Source: Anthoceros angustus
Lineage: Eukaryota; Streptophyta; Anthocerotopsida; Anthocerotales; Anthocerotaceae
Length of the DNA: 64,000 bases
Direction of reading: 5' to 3'
Assembly (NCBI GenBank): GCA_010909165.1
Contig: VJWM01000016.1
Span: 620,001-684,000 of the forward strand
Part shown: positions 46,850 to 59,240 of the stretch, piece after piece
Numbering within the stretch: position 1 is the first letter of the stretch
Layout of the letters: each line of letters opens with the position of its first letter
The notes under the pieces: generated by a model
Told to the model about the DNA's origin: nothing
Databases searched by the model: none
The model's input: the letters and a program-made list of their open reading frames with translations, nothing else
Position numbers and translations under genes: made by a program

Positions 46850-48508
46850 ATGGATCAGGTGATGAGAAAGCATCAGGGCAGTATTGTGAGGCTCAAATCG
46901 TTGAAGCCCAAACCCGATAACAATTTCAACCACCAGCGCAAGAAGACGTTTCTGTTCCAGGAGGAGCCGTTCGACCAGCGCTTCCACACCCCATACTTCG
47001 GCAGGAAGGCAACGTCGGTCACTGAATTCTACCAGGGAAAGCCTCCTCCCCACTCCTACAGCCCCGAACTGATCCATGCGCCCGTGCCCTGCTTCAACAG
47101 GAAGGCCAGCTCCGTCACCGACTTCTTCGAGAACTTCGGCAGGCCCCAGAAGAAGGGCACTTTGCCGGGCGGCTGGTTCGGCAGAACTGCCACGGATGTG
47201 AGTGAGCAGCAGCGCATCATCCCTTGCCCCCACTACGGCAGGAACACGGATGGTCCTACTCCGTATTTTGGGAGGCTGGCCACGTTTGTGACGGATCCGA
47301 TGAGGTATCCCGGGGACCCCACTTGGAGGTCCATTCTGCACCACTGGGCGGAGGATAAGCGGAATCCCAAGTACCCTGGGTCGGCGGACGAGTACGCTGT
47401 GAATCCCAACCACGTCAGTCCCAGGGATCTGGTGGCAGCTGCTGCCAAGAAGCGGAGCCAGATGGTTGTGGGGAAGGCCTGGATGAGCAGCCTGGACCGG
47501 GACAGGATGGTTAAGGCCCGCGGTGGCGGGAACGGTCCTGGTGTGGGCACTCCGCCCACCCCTCCCTATGCGGTGCAAACCAAGACTGCTGCTGCGCATG
47601 CGGCTGCCAAGTCTGCCAGCTCTGATGCTAGGTCGGATGACAAGCTTGCCGAGAATGGGAGTCAGAAGTCTCATGGCAATGGAAGCCTCAAGGTTGGTGC
47701 GGAGAATAATGGCAGTCACAGGTCGCACGGCAATGGGAGCCACAAGGCGGGTGAGAACGCGGGGGGCAAGCCAGAAGAATGTCACGAGAATGGGAGCGCT
47801 AGCCAGAAGGCTGACAGCCTGGCCAAGTCTGGAGGTAGTCACAGATCGGAGCCCAAGCTTGCAGGCCTAGGGAGCCACAAGTCTGACGGGAAATGCAACG
47901 ATGGGCGTAACTGTCCGCCCAGCTTGCCTCCGTCCGGAGCTTCCTGTGCAAGCGAGGGCGCGGGCAGTGGCGATGCAGCAGGCTGCAGGTCTCCCAGGTC
48001 TGAGCTGCTGTCTCCAAGATCCGACAAGAGCGACCGATCTGGAGCCAGTCGCCCAGGTTCGCCAAAATCTGTGTTAAGCAGCAAGAGCTATGCCAGTTCT
48101 GGGTCAGGAACGTCGTCGCATTCAGGGCACACTTCTTCAAAGCAAACATCCTCTAAACCTAGTGGCCAGCATAAGCATCAGGGGGAGCTGCGTGGCAGTA
48201 ATAGTAGTAGTTCGAGCAGCACGGAAACAGGTGATAGCAAGAGCAAGAGCAAGAGCAAGAACAGCAAGAGCAGCAAGAGCAAGAGCAAGGGCAGCGGCAG
48301 CGGCAGGCAGATGCCATCGGATCCGGAGCTTATGACCTGCGACGAGCTGCATGACTACAACCCGGATATGTGCGCCACCTTCAGCGCATGGGGAGGTAGG
48401 TTCAAGGACAAGGAGAGGAACCAGCCCTGGCCAGTGCCATATGAGCACCCTCATGAGAGACACACGCATCGGAAGACGTCCATTACTAGGGCACCCATCG
48501 TGAATTAG
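46850..48508 (+). CDS. 552-aa protein with FGRxATxVTD repeats and Ser/Lys-rich tail, unknown
   Basis: One uninterrupted frame from ATG 46850 to TAG 48508. The N-terminal 170 residues carry a degenerate repeat: PYFGRKATSVTEF (about 49-61), PCFNRKASSVTDFF (about 81-94), GWFGRTATDVSE (about 108-119) and PYFGRLATFVTDPM (about 138-151), with a fifth, weaker PHYGRNTDGPT between. Residues about 205-460 are Gly/Ser/His/Asn low complexity with NGSxKSHGNGS and SxRSELLSPRSDKSDRS repeats. Then come a KSKSKSKNSKSSKSKSKG tract and a more ordered C-terminus (LMTCDELHDYNPD, FSAWGGRFKDKERNQPWPVP). There is no signal peptide or membrane span. Short aromatic repeats of this kind resemble axonemal and microtubule-inner proteins in style, so a cytoskeletal role is a guess. 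It converges with the coiled-coil gene on the opposite strand. Confidence 0.8.
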   Translation: MDQVMRKHQGSIVRLKSLKPKPDNNFNHQRKKTFLFQEEPFDQRFHTPYFGRKATSVTEFYQGKPPPHSYSPELIHAPVPCFNRKASSVTDFFENFGRPQKKGTLPGGWFGRTATDVSEQQRIIPCPHYGRNTDGPTPYFGRLATFVTDPMRYPGDPTWRSILHHWAEDKRNPKYPGSADEYAVNPNHVSPRDLVAAAAKKRSQMVVGKAWMSSLDRDRMVKARGGGNGPGVGTPPTPPYAVQTKTAAAHAAAKSASSDARSDDKLAENGSQKSHGNGSLKVGAENNGSHRSHGNGSHKAGENAGGKPEECHENGSASQKADSLAKSGGSHRSEPKLAGLGSHKSDGKCNDGRNCPPSLPPSGASCASEGAGSGDAAGCRSPRSELLSPRSDKSDRSGASRPGSPKSVLSSKSYASSGSGTSSHSGHTSSKQTSSKPSGQHKHQGELRGSNSSSSSSTETGDSKSKSKSKNSKSSKSKSKGSGSGRQMPSDPELMTCDELHDYNPDMCATFSAWGGRFKDKERNQPWPVPYEHPHERHTHRKTSITRAPIVN

Positions 48509-50595
48509 TAGCTGGGATTCTTGTTTCGTGGTTGGGTTGATTTGGTTTGGTAGCAGTAGCGGTAGCAGTAGCGCAAGTGTCTCCTGCAGGAGGGAGTAGT
48601 AGAGCATTTGGTGCACATGCTGAGCAGCCTGGACCTCCTATGCTTCTTCACAACGCCTACACATGTTCATGCCGCCCTTCAGGTGAGAATCCTAAGCCTT
48701 CCACCATTTTCATGTCTGGTAGTCTGCAATTACTTTTCCACCACTCGAATTTCCTTTGGATGAAGCTCTTAACCAGTCTCTACTGTGTGCCATGATGTTG
48801 CACCTGTAGGGCCGTGCTTTCCTGACGGCAGCCACGAGGGGCTGTCATGATGTTCTAAATTACGTACTCCACGAGGATCGATTGGCCCAGGCGCCCACCA
48901 TTCCGCATGCTGCCCCGGTCAACAGCTGCTGCCACCGCATGTTCGCATATCCTGACAAGCACCATAGCATGTCAGTCTTGGGCGGATGATGAGCTCAGCA
49001 GCTGTTTTGGACTTTCCCGAAATTTATCCGGGCAGACTCTGTAGTCCATGGCCATTGCCTCTACGTCAGTGTACACTTGTAATCCATGTACAGTATGGAC
49101 ATCTCAATCAGTCCCTTTTTGCATCAGTCGACTATTCGCATAGGTCGAGATGGTTTCGGTCGAGGTACTTCGTGGATGTTGGATTCTCCGCTCTCTCCAA
49201 AGTTCCAGCTAACCAGCGTGCCCTGAACAAGAACTGCTATTACAGCAGCCTACTCAAGTAGAGACCTGAATGAAAAGTAGCACAAACTCGGTTCAGGATC
49301 ATCCTGAGCGTTGCATCTACTTGAGAGATCACCAAGTATTACCTAGCCTTGTGACCGGGGGAGTACAGTTCCTGAAGGTCTAGATTAATATTAACAACAT
49401 GTCTGATGACTACTACTTTAAGGTTGAGGGGATTTATACGCCTAGGATGCAGTCTTCCATCTGAGAGGCAACCCTGCGCTTCTCACTAGTATACATGCCA
49501 GCCATGACTGCATGATAATCGTTTTCACACATTGAGAAAAAAAGACTAAATTTAGAAGGGAGCTACTGAAACATGTCCAATTGTATCATGCAGAGGATAA
49601 AATGTGCACTGTTCAGCAAACTCTTCTCTATCGTACGTTCTTATTCTTCTCCCAGATGTATAATAGCGCTCATACAGTAATGCATGATGGAGATGAGCAA
49701 TTTCTCCCATTCTGAGGGGCTACGACGTAGCATGAACTTGTCACTGCTGTTGCTGGGCAGTGCACGGGGGACCATCAACAGTCTGCCATGAGAAGGTTCC
49801 AAACTGGAAGGGTATGAAACGTGACAATCCTGGCCCAATCATGAAACGTCCACAGTTCAGTCGGAATGCCTTTGCTCTGAACAAATGATTCCAGCCGTTT
49901 GCAATTCCCCTATATACGGCAATCCTTTGACCTGCTCAGGAACGATCTAATGTCCTAACATCACCATTGTCCAGGACTCCAGATGGTGCAGCGATCCCCC
50001 ACATGCGTACAGCCATGGACCACATTTTGCAAATCTCAGCGCAGCTAATGAGCATTCCCCCCTACTGCTCTGCACTCCAGATCCAGCAGGTGCTAGATTC
50101 AAAATTTATCATGATTTAGTCCACAATCAGACGTCTGTACGCCTGTCCTCCTGTGTCTGTGCCCAACTCTGGCAGAGGGGCAGCAACTCTGCTGCCGACT
50201 TCGGCTCTGCTCTTGGCGAGTCCTCGAAGGATCACAGTATAGCGCGCGCCCAAGCACTCGACTCTACCTTCGAACTGGAGGCATTGACATCCACGAGCAG
50301 TGCAGGTACGCAGGTCGAGAGGAATTTACATCATTTCAAGCCAGTTCCTGGAGCAATATCCAAAGGCCCTTGTAGGTGCTCACTTGCTCGTCAGCTGGCT
50401 ACAAGCTGAATCGGGCCAATAGTGTTCTGTTTGGGAATCCACTGACGTTTCAACGGCCAGAGACTTCATGCAGAGGATGATGCCACAGAGGTGGTCGACA
50501 GCACAGCAGAGCCTTGCGGCCAATTGGTTTGAGAGGGGAGTTCTAATGTCGGGTCTAGTTGTACAATTTAACGAAACAGAATGCAGGCTGGAGGG
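48509..50595. other. intergenic region between convergent genes
   Basis: Contains the 3' sides of both neighbouring genes. GGTAGCAGTAGC repeats occur at 48549-48572. Frames under 100 aa have no recognisable content and no mobile-element signature was found. Confidence 0.45.
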
Positions 50596-53500
50596 TTACG
50601 ACGGACGAGATCGTAATTCAGCTTTTGCTGAACCAGGGCCTGCCTGCCTGTTGGCCTTCAGATGCGCAGGGACTGAAGGACTATTTGGCCCACTTCTGAG
50701 CTGTTGCAGCGGTGATCTCTCAGATGCCCCCCTAGTCCAGGATGTCTCAGACTCTGAGAAAGTCATCATCTTGGCTTCCTCCATGCTTTTCATAGCCACT
50801 GGTGGTAAGCGATTCTCTCCTGAAACAGGTCCTTTCTTCCTATCTTGCGTGTTCCCTTCAGCTTCAAGAGGTGCACAGGCAATCTGCTTCAAGCTTTCGA
50901 GCTCTCTTTGCAAACCCCTGTTTTTCCTGTTTACAAACAACCGGACCATGGGTCAGCCATATGCTCGGACCCTTACCAGTAACCCAAACAACACAAACAA
51001 CGAAAGAACTGCCTAGTTTCCACAATACCTCTCCATCGCTTCCACTTTTTTTTCAAGGGCAATGTTTTTCCTGTATTGAACAAATCAAAGAAATGTCACC
51101 ACATGGCTACTGTTGCAAATGAGGGGGTGTGCACAGGAGAACATGCCACGCAATATCTAGAAGGACTGTGCCAGACATACCTTACAAGTGAGTCGCAGAG
51201 TTCCAAGTGATGACTGAACACTTCAGGGCTTACATTTCTCCCTGTCAAGTCCGTATCGCTTTCAACCTTAGTCCCACCCACGGGCAGCACATGCTGCAAG
51301 TCAGATCTTAGATTCAAAATCTCCTCGCGAAGCTCAGTTATAGTTCGTCTCTGAACACTCATATGCACCACAGCTGTTTCCATATCTGTGACCACAGGTT
51401 CCTCTGCATTCGATATTTGATACCCTCTTTCTTCAGATACTCGCTGGCTCCCACTAGGACCTGCAGTGGCCGGGCAGATGATCTTTTCTGCCTCTGTTTC
51501 GACTGCATCCGACAGACTTTCACTGCTTGAGGACAGATCATCTATTCTCCGCATTTTCTTCCTTATCCGCACAACATTGTGATCATCACCACCTGTCCTG
51601 GCTTCACCATGGACAGCACTTATGTCATTCAAAACCCGCTTATGAGTCACCGCCATCTGCATATGAAGAGAAGTGTTTGTTTTCCGGTTCTGCTCAAGCT
51701 GTTCAAGAACTTGCACGAGCTTGTCTTTTCTTGCCAGATTTTGCTCCCTTCCCTTAGCAACCTCCAGCTGCAACCTTTGATTCACCTCCTCTAGAGACTT
51801 CTCCCGTTCTTTGCTTGCAGCAACTTCACGAAGCAGCTCATCCAAGTCAATCCTTGCTTTCTCCTGACCTTCTTCTGCTCTCGACTCGAACGCCAAAAGC
51901 CTTTCGTTGACAGCCTCCAGTTCCTTTTGTTTCCTCGCAATGGTCTGTTGTGCTTCTTCTACGGACGAGATGAATTGTAGGACCTTCTGCCTGTTTTCCT
52001 TCAAGTCACATTCCGTGTTCCGGAGGAGATCCTGCATTGCCAGCATTTGTTCTTTCGCTTCTGCCGCTTTTCTCTCAGCCGAGCGAAGGCTTGTCGATAA
52101 TGTATCCACCTCCACCTGCTTCTCTAGAAGCAAACCTTGTACTGCCTGCAGAGATGACACTTGAGCATCGGCCTTTCCCGTCTCCTGTACTATCCGAGAG
52201 TTGGCCTTCGCTAGCAACTCCTGTACACTGAAGAGCCTTGTGTGCGTCTCCGCCACTTCTCCCTGGGCTTCTAATAGCTTTTTTGTTACCAACGAATTCC
52301 TCCCCGTCTGCTCTGCTAGCTCATTCATAGTTTCAATCAGAGCCAGTTGCATGGCATGGAGTTTCTCATGGGACTCGGTCGCTCCTGACTCAACATCTGA
52401 AGACTTCAGCAGGAGGAACGCAGCCTTCTCTGTCGCTTCGTTCACCTCGTTCTCTGCCTTACGCAACAACTCCTGCAATGCAAGGACTTGCTGGCAAGCA
52501 TCACCCCTATCCTGCTCAGCACGTGCCAGTTTTTCAGAAAGCACAGAAACCTTCCCTGTCTCTTCCTTCAGCTGAGAATCAGCATTTCGACTCTTCTCCT
52601 CCAGTTCTATCACTAGGGCTTCAAGCTCTCCTACCTTGCGCTGAAAGGTCTGATCCCGCTCCACCAACCGGTTATTAATCTCTCTGAGAGCTTCATCCGT
52701 TTCAACAACCGATTTTTGTAATGTCGAAACAAGCGCCTTTGCCTTCTCCAACTCATCCTGCAGAGCCAGCAGCTCACCTACTCGATCTTCCATCACCAAC
52801 ATCTGTTGACTAACTTCGTCCCGATCCTGGTTAGCAATTGACAACTTCTGCAAGAGTATTTTTACTTGTGCTTTCTCTTCCTTCAACTCCCCATCAACCT
52901 TTCGGACGGTTCCCCGCAAATCCTCGGCCATGGACTCCATCTTTTCTCTCTTCCCCTCGAATATCTGCTCGAGCTGCATTAGCCTGCTCTGAAGGTCTTT
53001 GAGCTGCTCTGCGGCTGAGGCGGCCTCCTGCTTTGCAGCTTCTAGATCATCACATAAGCGCTCCATCTCCCGTTCTTTCTGGGCGTAAGCACTCTCTCCA
53101 TCTGCCAGCTGCACCCTCAAGCTTGAAATTGCCCCTTCCATCGCTTCCTGCACTTCGGCCTTTAGTTTCAGCTTCTGTTCAAATTCAGCCAAAATGGCAT
53201 CCTTCTCCTCCACAGCAGCTTCAAGAACATCAACGCGACTGTCCAGTTCAGATTCTCTCCTCTGCCAACCAGCTGATTCCTTGTGAAGCTTGTGCATTTT
53301 TTGTGATAGGTCGTCAACCTCTGCTTTCCTGTGAGTATTTTTTGCAATCTGCTCTTGAAGAAAGCATTCCAGTTCAATCATCTCTCCCTCTTTGCTTCTC
53401 AACTGCATTGCCAATTCCTCAAGCTGCTGCTGCAGGTTAGCTTCCTTTTTATCTCTCTGCAGCAAGGTGCTCTTTGCTTTGGATATTTCACTAGCTAAAT

Positions 53501-56500
53501 GCTGCACCGTCCACTCTGAAGCAGCCAAACTGTCTTCCTTGTCCCTAACCTGCTGATCAGCTTCCTCCAGTTTCTCCTGCAGATCTCGGATCTCCACTTC
53601 AGCTTCTCTCAACCGTGCACTCACTCGGTCTCCATTTTCAATTTTCACAAGGAGATCTTGCACCTGCACTTCTTTCAACGCCGCCTTCGTTTCTGCAGCA
53701 TCAAAATTTTGGCGAAGCAGCTCCATGCTCGCTCTGCTGCTGTCTGATTCCTCAACGGCGGCGGTCAGTTTCGCCTGCAAATTTTGCACTGAGAACTCAG
53801 CCATGTCTTTTGCAGCCAGCAACTGCCTGTTTTCGTTTCCCATCTGATTCAACTCGGCTTCTCTGTTCTCCAGATCCCGCAGCAAAGTAGCTCTCTCAAT
53901 CGAAACCGTATCAAGCTGAGAAGCAGTTTCGACGAGCTGCCGGTTGACAGCACCGAGATTCTGCTCCCAGGCCCGCGAAAGCCGATCCTGCTCCGAGGTC
54001 AAGCAGCGAATTTCCTCTGCCAATTTGGCTACTTCTTCCCCAAGGCCATCCCGGCAGGTCGTGGCCTCCTGAAGCTCACCTGCAGTTTCCTCGAGTTTCC
54101 TCTTCACATTTTCCAACTGCTGATCAGCCAAGCCTCCTCTTTCTTCTTGTTCTCGCAGTTGTTCCTCCAGTTGGGCATTGAGTTCAGATAATTGACGTGA
54201 TGCTGTGTCCCTTTCCTCCATCTCTGACCTGCTTCTCTCCGCATCATCGAGAAGTCTACTTAATCTAATCTGTAGAGATTCTACAATGGATGCCAGGGAT
54301 TCTTTCGCCGACAGTAGCTGCGTATTCTGCTGCTTTAACTCATCCACTTCCAGTTCTTTGATTTCCAGGTCCCTCAGCAGCGCATCCTTCTCCTGAAGAA
54401 GGGAATCCAGCGCTTTTGCTCCTTCGCCGGCTCTTTGCTGGAAGCTAGAGACTCTGTGTTCCCAGGCTTGCCACTGCTTCTCCTCCTCCATCTTCATAAG
54501 ATGAATGCTCTCCCGCAACGTCTCAACCTCGGAGAGAAGCTCATCTCGATACGAAACAGTAGTTTGCAGTTCTACGGCAGTTTCCTCAAGCTTAACCTTC
54601 AGGTCTTGAATTTTCTGCTCGGCTAAGCATTGCCGTTCTCCTTGCTGTTTCAAGCGGTTATCCAGATCACGGTTCTCTTCAGTTAACCTGTCTGCCTCCC
54701 TGCCGCCGTCGACAAGTTCCACCTTCATTCTCTCTGATTCTTCGACTAACCGTTCAAGCTTAGACTGCAAAGAAATCACTAAAGACTCTGCCGTTTCTTT
54801 TGAAGCCGTCAATCTCCTGTTCTCATCGGCCATCCTCAGCAATTCGGTCTCCTTACTTTCGAGGTCTCCCAATATTGCACCTCTTTCAGTCCGAAGCTGA
54901 TGAGTGGTTTCCTCAAGCTTCACCTTCAGGTCTTGAATTATCTGATCGGCTAGGCATTGCCGTTCTCCTTGCTGTGCTAGGCGATTATCAAGATCACGTT
55001 TCTCTTCAGTCAACCTGTCTGTCTCCCTGCCCCTTTCCTCAAGTTCCACCTTCATTCTCTCTGATTCTTCGACTAACCGTTCAAGCTTAGACTGCAAAGA
55101 AATCACTAAAGACTCTGCCGTTTCTTTTGAAGCCGTCAATCTCCTGTTCTCATCGGCCATCCTCAGCAATTCGGTCTCCTTACTTTCGAGGTCTCCCAAT
55201 ATTGCACCTCTTTCAGTCCGAAGCTGATGAGTGGTTTCCTCAAGCTTCACCTTCAGGTCCTGAATTATCTGATCGGCTAGGCATTGCCGTTCTCCTTGCT
55301 GTGCTAGGCGATTATCAAGATCACGTTTCTCTTCAGTCAACCTGTCTGTCTCCCTGCCCCTTTCCTCAAGTTCTGCCTTCATTCTCTCTGATTCTTCGAC
55401 TAGCCGTTCAAGCTTAGACTGCAAAGAAATCACTAAAGACTCTGCCGTTTCTTTTGAAGCCGTCAATCTCCTGTTCTCATCGGCCATCCTCAGCAATTCG
55501 GTCTCCTTGCTTTCGAGGTCTCCCAATATTGCACCTCTTTCAGTCCGAAGCTGATGAGTGGTTTCCTCAAGCTTCACCTTCAGGTCCTGAATTACCTGAT
55601 CGGCTGGGCATTGCCGTTCTCCTTGCTGTGCTAGGCGATTATCAAGATCACGTTTCTCTTCAGTCAACCTGTCTGTCTCCCTGCCCCTTTCCTCAAGTTC
55701 TGCCTTCATTCTCTGCTTCTTCGACTAATCGTTCAAGCTTAGACTGCAAAGAAATCACTAAAGACTCTGCCGTTTCTTTTGAAGCCGTCAATCTCCTGTT
55801 CTCATCGGCCATCCTCAGCAATTCGGTCTCCTTACTTTCGAGGTCTCCCAATATTGCACCTCTTTCAGTCTGAAGCTGATGAGTGGTTTCCTCAAGCTTC
55901 ACTTTCAGATCCTGAATTATTTGATCGGCTAGGCATTGCCGTTCTCCTTGCTGTGCTAGGCGATTATCAAGATCACGTTTCTCTTCAGTCAACCTGTCTG
56001 TCTCCCTGCCCCTTTCCTCAAGTTCTGCCTTCATTCTCGCTGATTCTTCGACTAGCCGTTCAAGCTTAGACTGCAAAGAAATCACTAAAGACTCTGCCGT
56101 TTCTTTTGAAGCCGTCAATCTCCTGTTCTCATCGGCCATCCTCAGCAATTCGGTCTCCTTACTTTCGAGGTCTCCCAATATTGCACCTCTTTCAGTCCGA
56201 AGCTGATGAGTGGTTTCCTCAAGCTTCACCTTCAGGTCCTGAATTACCTGATCGGCTAGGCATTGCCGTTCTCCTTGCTGTGCTAGGCGATTATCAAGAT
56301 CACGTTTCTCTTCAGTCAACCTGTCTGTCTCCCTGCCCCTTTCCTCAAGTTCTGCCTTCATTCTCTCTGCTTCTTCGACTAATCGTTCAAGCTTAGACTG
56401 CAAAGAAATCACTAAAGACTCTGCCGTTTCTTTTGAAGCCGTCAATCTCCTGTTCTCATCGGCCATCCTCAGCAATTCGGTCTCCTTACTTTCGAGGTCT

Positions 56501-58836
56501 CCCAATATTGCACCTCTTTCAGTCTGAAGCTGATGAGTGGTTTCCTCAAGCTTCACTTTCAGATCCTGAATTATTTGATCGGCTAGGCATTGCCGTTCTC
56601 CTTGCTGTGCTAGGCGATTATCAAGATCACGTTTCTCTTCAGTCAACCTGTCTGTCTCCCTGCCCCTTTCCTCAAGTTCTGCCTTCATTCTCGCTGCTTC
56701 TGCAGCTGATTGTTCAAGCTTGGACTGCAACGACTCCACAGAAAACTCAGCCATCTCTTTCACCGCCGTCAATCGCTTGATCTCATCCGCCATCCTTAGC
56801 AGTTCGGTCCCTCTACTTTCAAGGTCTCCCAGCATTGCACCCCGTTCGGTCTGGAGTTGCTTGGCGTTTTCCTCAAGCTTCATCGTCAGGTCCTGAATCC
56901 TCTGCTCGGCTAAGCATTGACGCTCGCCTTGCTGTGTCAAGCGGTCATCCAAATCACCCTTTTCTCGAGTCAACCTATTCATCTCCCTTCCCCGCTCCTC
57001 AAGTCCTGCCTTCATTTTCTCTGCTTCTACAGCTTGCTGCTCCAGCTCAGCCTTCAAAGACTTCACTGCAAACCCAGCCAGTTCATTTGCAGCCGCCATT
57101 CGCTTGTTCTCATCCGCCAATCTCAGCACTTCAGCCTCCTTACTCTCAAGATCTGCCAACATCGTATCTCGTTCTGTCTGAATCGACTGAAGGCGAGTTG
57201 AATTCTCCTTCAGCCGTTGTTCAAGTTGAGACAGCCTCTCATTCCAAGACTCCGACAGCCGCTTGTGTTCCGACGTCAACGTACTCTCCTGTTCGCGAAG
57301 TTGTTGGACCTCTGCCTCAAGGTCATCCCTGCCACCGATGGCTGTCCGCAACGCCTCCGTGGTTTCCTCCAGGGACGCCGTCAAAGAATTCAGACGCTGC
57401 TCCGCAACGGCCCCCCGTTGCGCAAACTCTTTGAGCTGCGTTTCTTGCTCGGCAATCCGCTCCGTCAGCTTACCAATCATTCTATCCTTTCCTTCCATCT
57501 CCGACCTGGTGCTATCTGTTTCTTGAACAAGTCGAGCCAACTTAGCCTGCAATGCCTGCATAGAACAATCAACCCCATCCTTCGAAGCCATCAGACGTCT
57601 ATTTTCCTCCTTCAGCCCGTTCATCTCAGCCTCCCTCGTTTCCAAGTCCTTCCATAGCGCAGTTCTCTCCTTGTTAAGCGAATCAATCTGGCTCGAACGT
57701 TCCTCAACCTTCGCCTCAAGCACAGAAACCGTCTGTTTCCACGCTTGCGCTTTCTTCAATTGCTGCTTCACGCTATACACTTCTTCCTGCAACCTATCTA
57801 CATCAGCAACAAGAACATCCCTAGCGACATTGGCCGCCTCCAACTCACCTGTAGCTTCTTCAACCTTCCTACTCATAACAAGCACCTGCTGCTCAGCGAC
57901 GGACTCACGGTGCCCTTGCTCCCGCACCTGCCCCGCCATTTCAGACTTCTGTTCAGCAGACCAGCGAGCTCTCTCCCTTTCCTCCATCTCCGACCTGCTC
58001 CTCTCCGCCTCATCAGTCAGCCGCGCCACCTTAGCCTGCAAAGCCTTCACCGCACCCTCACACATCTCTTTGGCCGCCAGAAGTCTCTTGTTCTCGTCCT
58101 TCATCCCCTGCACCTCAACATCCCGGCCTTCCAACAAACTCCACAGCTCACTCCTCTCCCTCCTTAACGCATCCACCTCCACCGCACCTTGTTCAACCTT
58201 CCGCTGCAGACTGGCAACCCTCCCTTCCCATCCCTGCGCTCTCTGCCTCTCCTTCAAACCATCCACCTCCTCTCGCAACCTCTCCACCTCCGACGCAAGG
58301 CCATCCCGAGCATCCACAGCCGCGCGCAACTCCCCGGCACTCTCCTCCAACTTCCTCTTCCACCCGAGCACCCCCTGCTCCGCATTAGCATCCCGTTCCG
58401 CCAGCTCCCTCACCCGCCTCTCCAAGCCTTCATTCCGCTCACTCAGCACCTCCGCCTCCCTCTCCTTCCCCGCAATCACGGCTTCCTTCACCTCCAATTC
58501 CTCCACCAGCTTCGCCACCTTCCCTTGCAACGTCTCCACAGTGAATGCAAACCTCTCCTTCCCTGCATTCAAGCCTTCATTCTCCTGCTTGGCAACAACC
58601 AACGCAGCCTCCCTGCTCTCCAAGTCCCTCAACATAGCCATCCTCTCCACTCTGGAAGCATCCAACTCTCCCGCGCCCGCGCTAAGCTGCCCCTGCAGCG
58701 CAGACACGGTCTGCCCCAAGCTCCTGATCTTCTGCTCGTACGCCATCCTCACCTCCAGCATCCTCTCCTCCACATCCTTCCCCCCCTTGACAACGCCGCC
58801 GCCCCCGAGGCCATCCTCCAATTCCTCCATCCCCAT
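50596..58836 (-). CDS. giant coiled-coil protein (about 2,676 aa, three exons, one 2-bp frameshift)
   Basis: Exon 1 runs 58836-51181, exon 2 51070-51029 (42 bp) and exon 3 50926-50596, with GTATGT and GTATTG donors and introns of 110 and 102 bp. Both junctions are phase 2 and rebuild an AGG (Arg) codon followed by KN. The start is the first ATG (58836, MGMEELEDG). Almost the whole protein is heptad-like Glu/Lys/Leu/Gln sequence, with six near-identical 109-residue repeats in the middle. A short non-helical region near the C-terminus has a basic patch (RIRKKMRRIDD) and an Ser-rich stretch, followed by exons 2-3 (KNIALEKKVEAMER, RGLQRELESLKQ) and a Ser/Pro tail. The frame breaks once at about 55714, where CTCTCTG in sister repeats is CTCTG. 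Restoring 2 bp gives an integral 2,677 codons. A filament, tether or golgin-like scaffold is likely by composition only; no family is named. Confidence 0.85.
54727..56690 (-). repeat. six tandem 327-bp (109-codon) repeats in the coiled-coil gene
   Basis: Identical landmarks recur at 54800, 55127, 55454, 55779, 56106 and 56433: spacing 327 bp except for one 325-bp step, which marks the frameshift. Copies differ at only a few positions. More divergent units continue on both sides. Each unit carries ERGRETDRLTEEKRDLDNRL and LVISLQSKLERLVEE. 109 residues equal fifteen heptads plus four, that is, one stutter per unit. Confidence 0.95.
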
Positions 58837-59240
58837 TCCCTTCCCCAAACCCACTCACATTCCTTGCTCCTTCCCCTCCATTCCAGCGTCTCACGCAGAC
58901 TTCTCGGCCGCGGCCCTCGCGTCTTCCAAGCTTTTCAAAACTCGCCCACAGGACCCCTCCCGCTCCCCAGCCCCCGGCCGTAACGGACACTTTTAACAGA
59001 GCTTTGAATTCCCGCACACCGTGTCAATGCACCGCACGTAGGCGTGTACGTACATTGACAGGTATGTATATTTGTAGATACATATGACAAGAATTGGAGA
59101 CTTCATTAAAAAGAAGAGATGGGAAACCTAACCTATCTACCTCAAACCCAAGGGGCAACCCACTAAAAGGCCAAGAGCTAGGGCTAGCCCTCACAAATGC
59201 CAACTCCAAAGTTAAATACCACCCCAATTATGTCAGTGGT
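58837..59240. other. 5' region of the coiled-coil gene
   Basis: The minus-strand sequence upstream of the ATG is GC-rich to about 59.0 kb. A GTGAGT sits just upstream of the start (58855-58850), a possible leader donor, so a 5' non-coding exon cannot be excluded. No clear TATA box is seen within 200 bp on the minus strand. Confidence 0.4.

Noticed and set aside
46832-47842. 336-aa open frame on the minus strand
   Set aside because: It lies wholly antisense to the 552-aa gene, has no domain, and follows from that gene's codon composition.
54800-56780. Repeated 96-aa plus-strand frames (MKPSISCSHRPSSAIRS...)
   Set aside because: They are the antisense of the 109-residue coiled-coil repeats; their regular spacing comes from that repeat.
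57671-58996. 441-aa plus-strand Ser/Thr/Cys-rich frame
   Set aside because: Antisense shadow of the N-terminal coiled-coil region; composition mirrors Glu/Lys/Leu codons.
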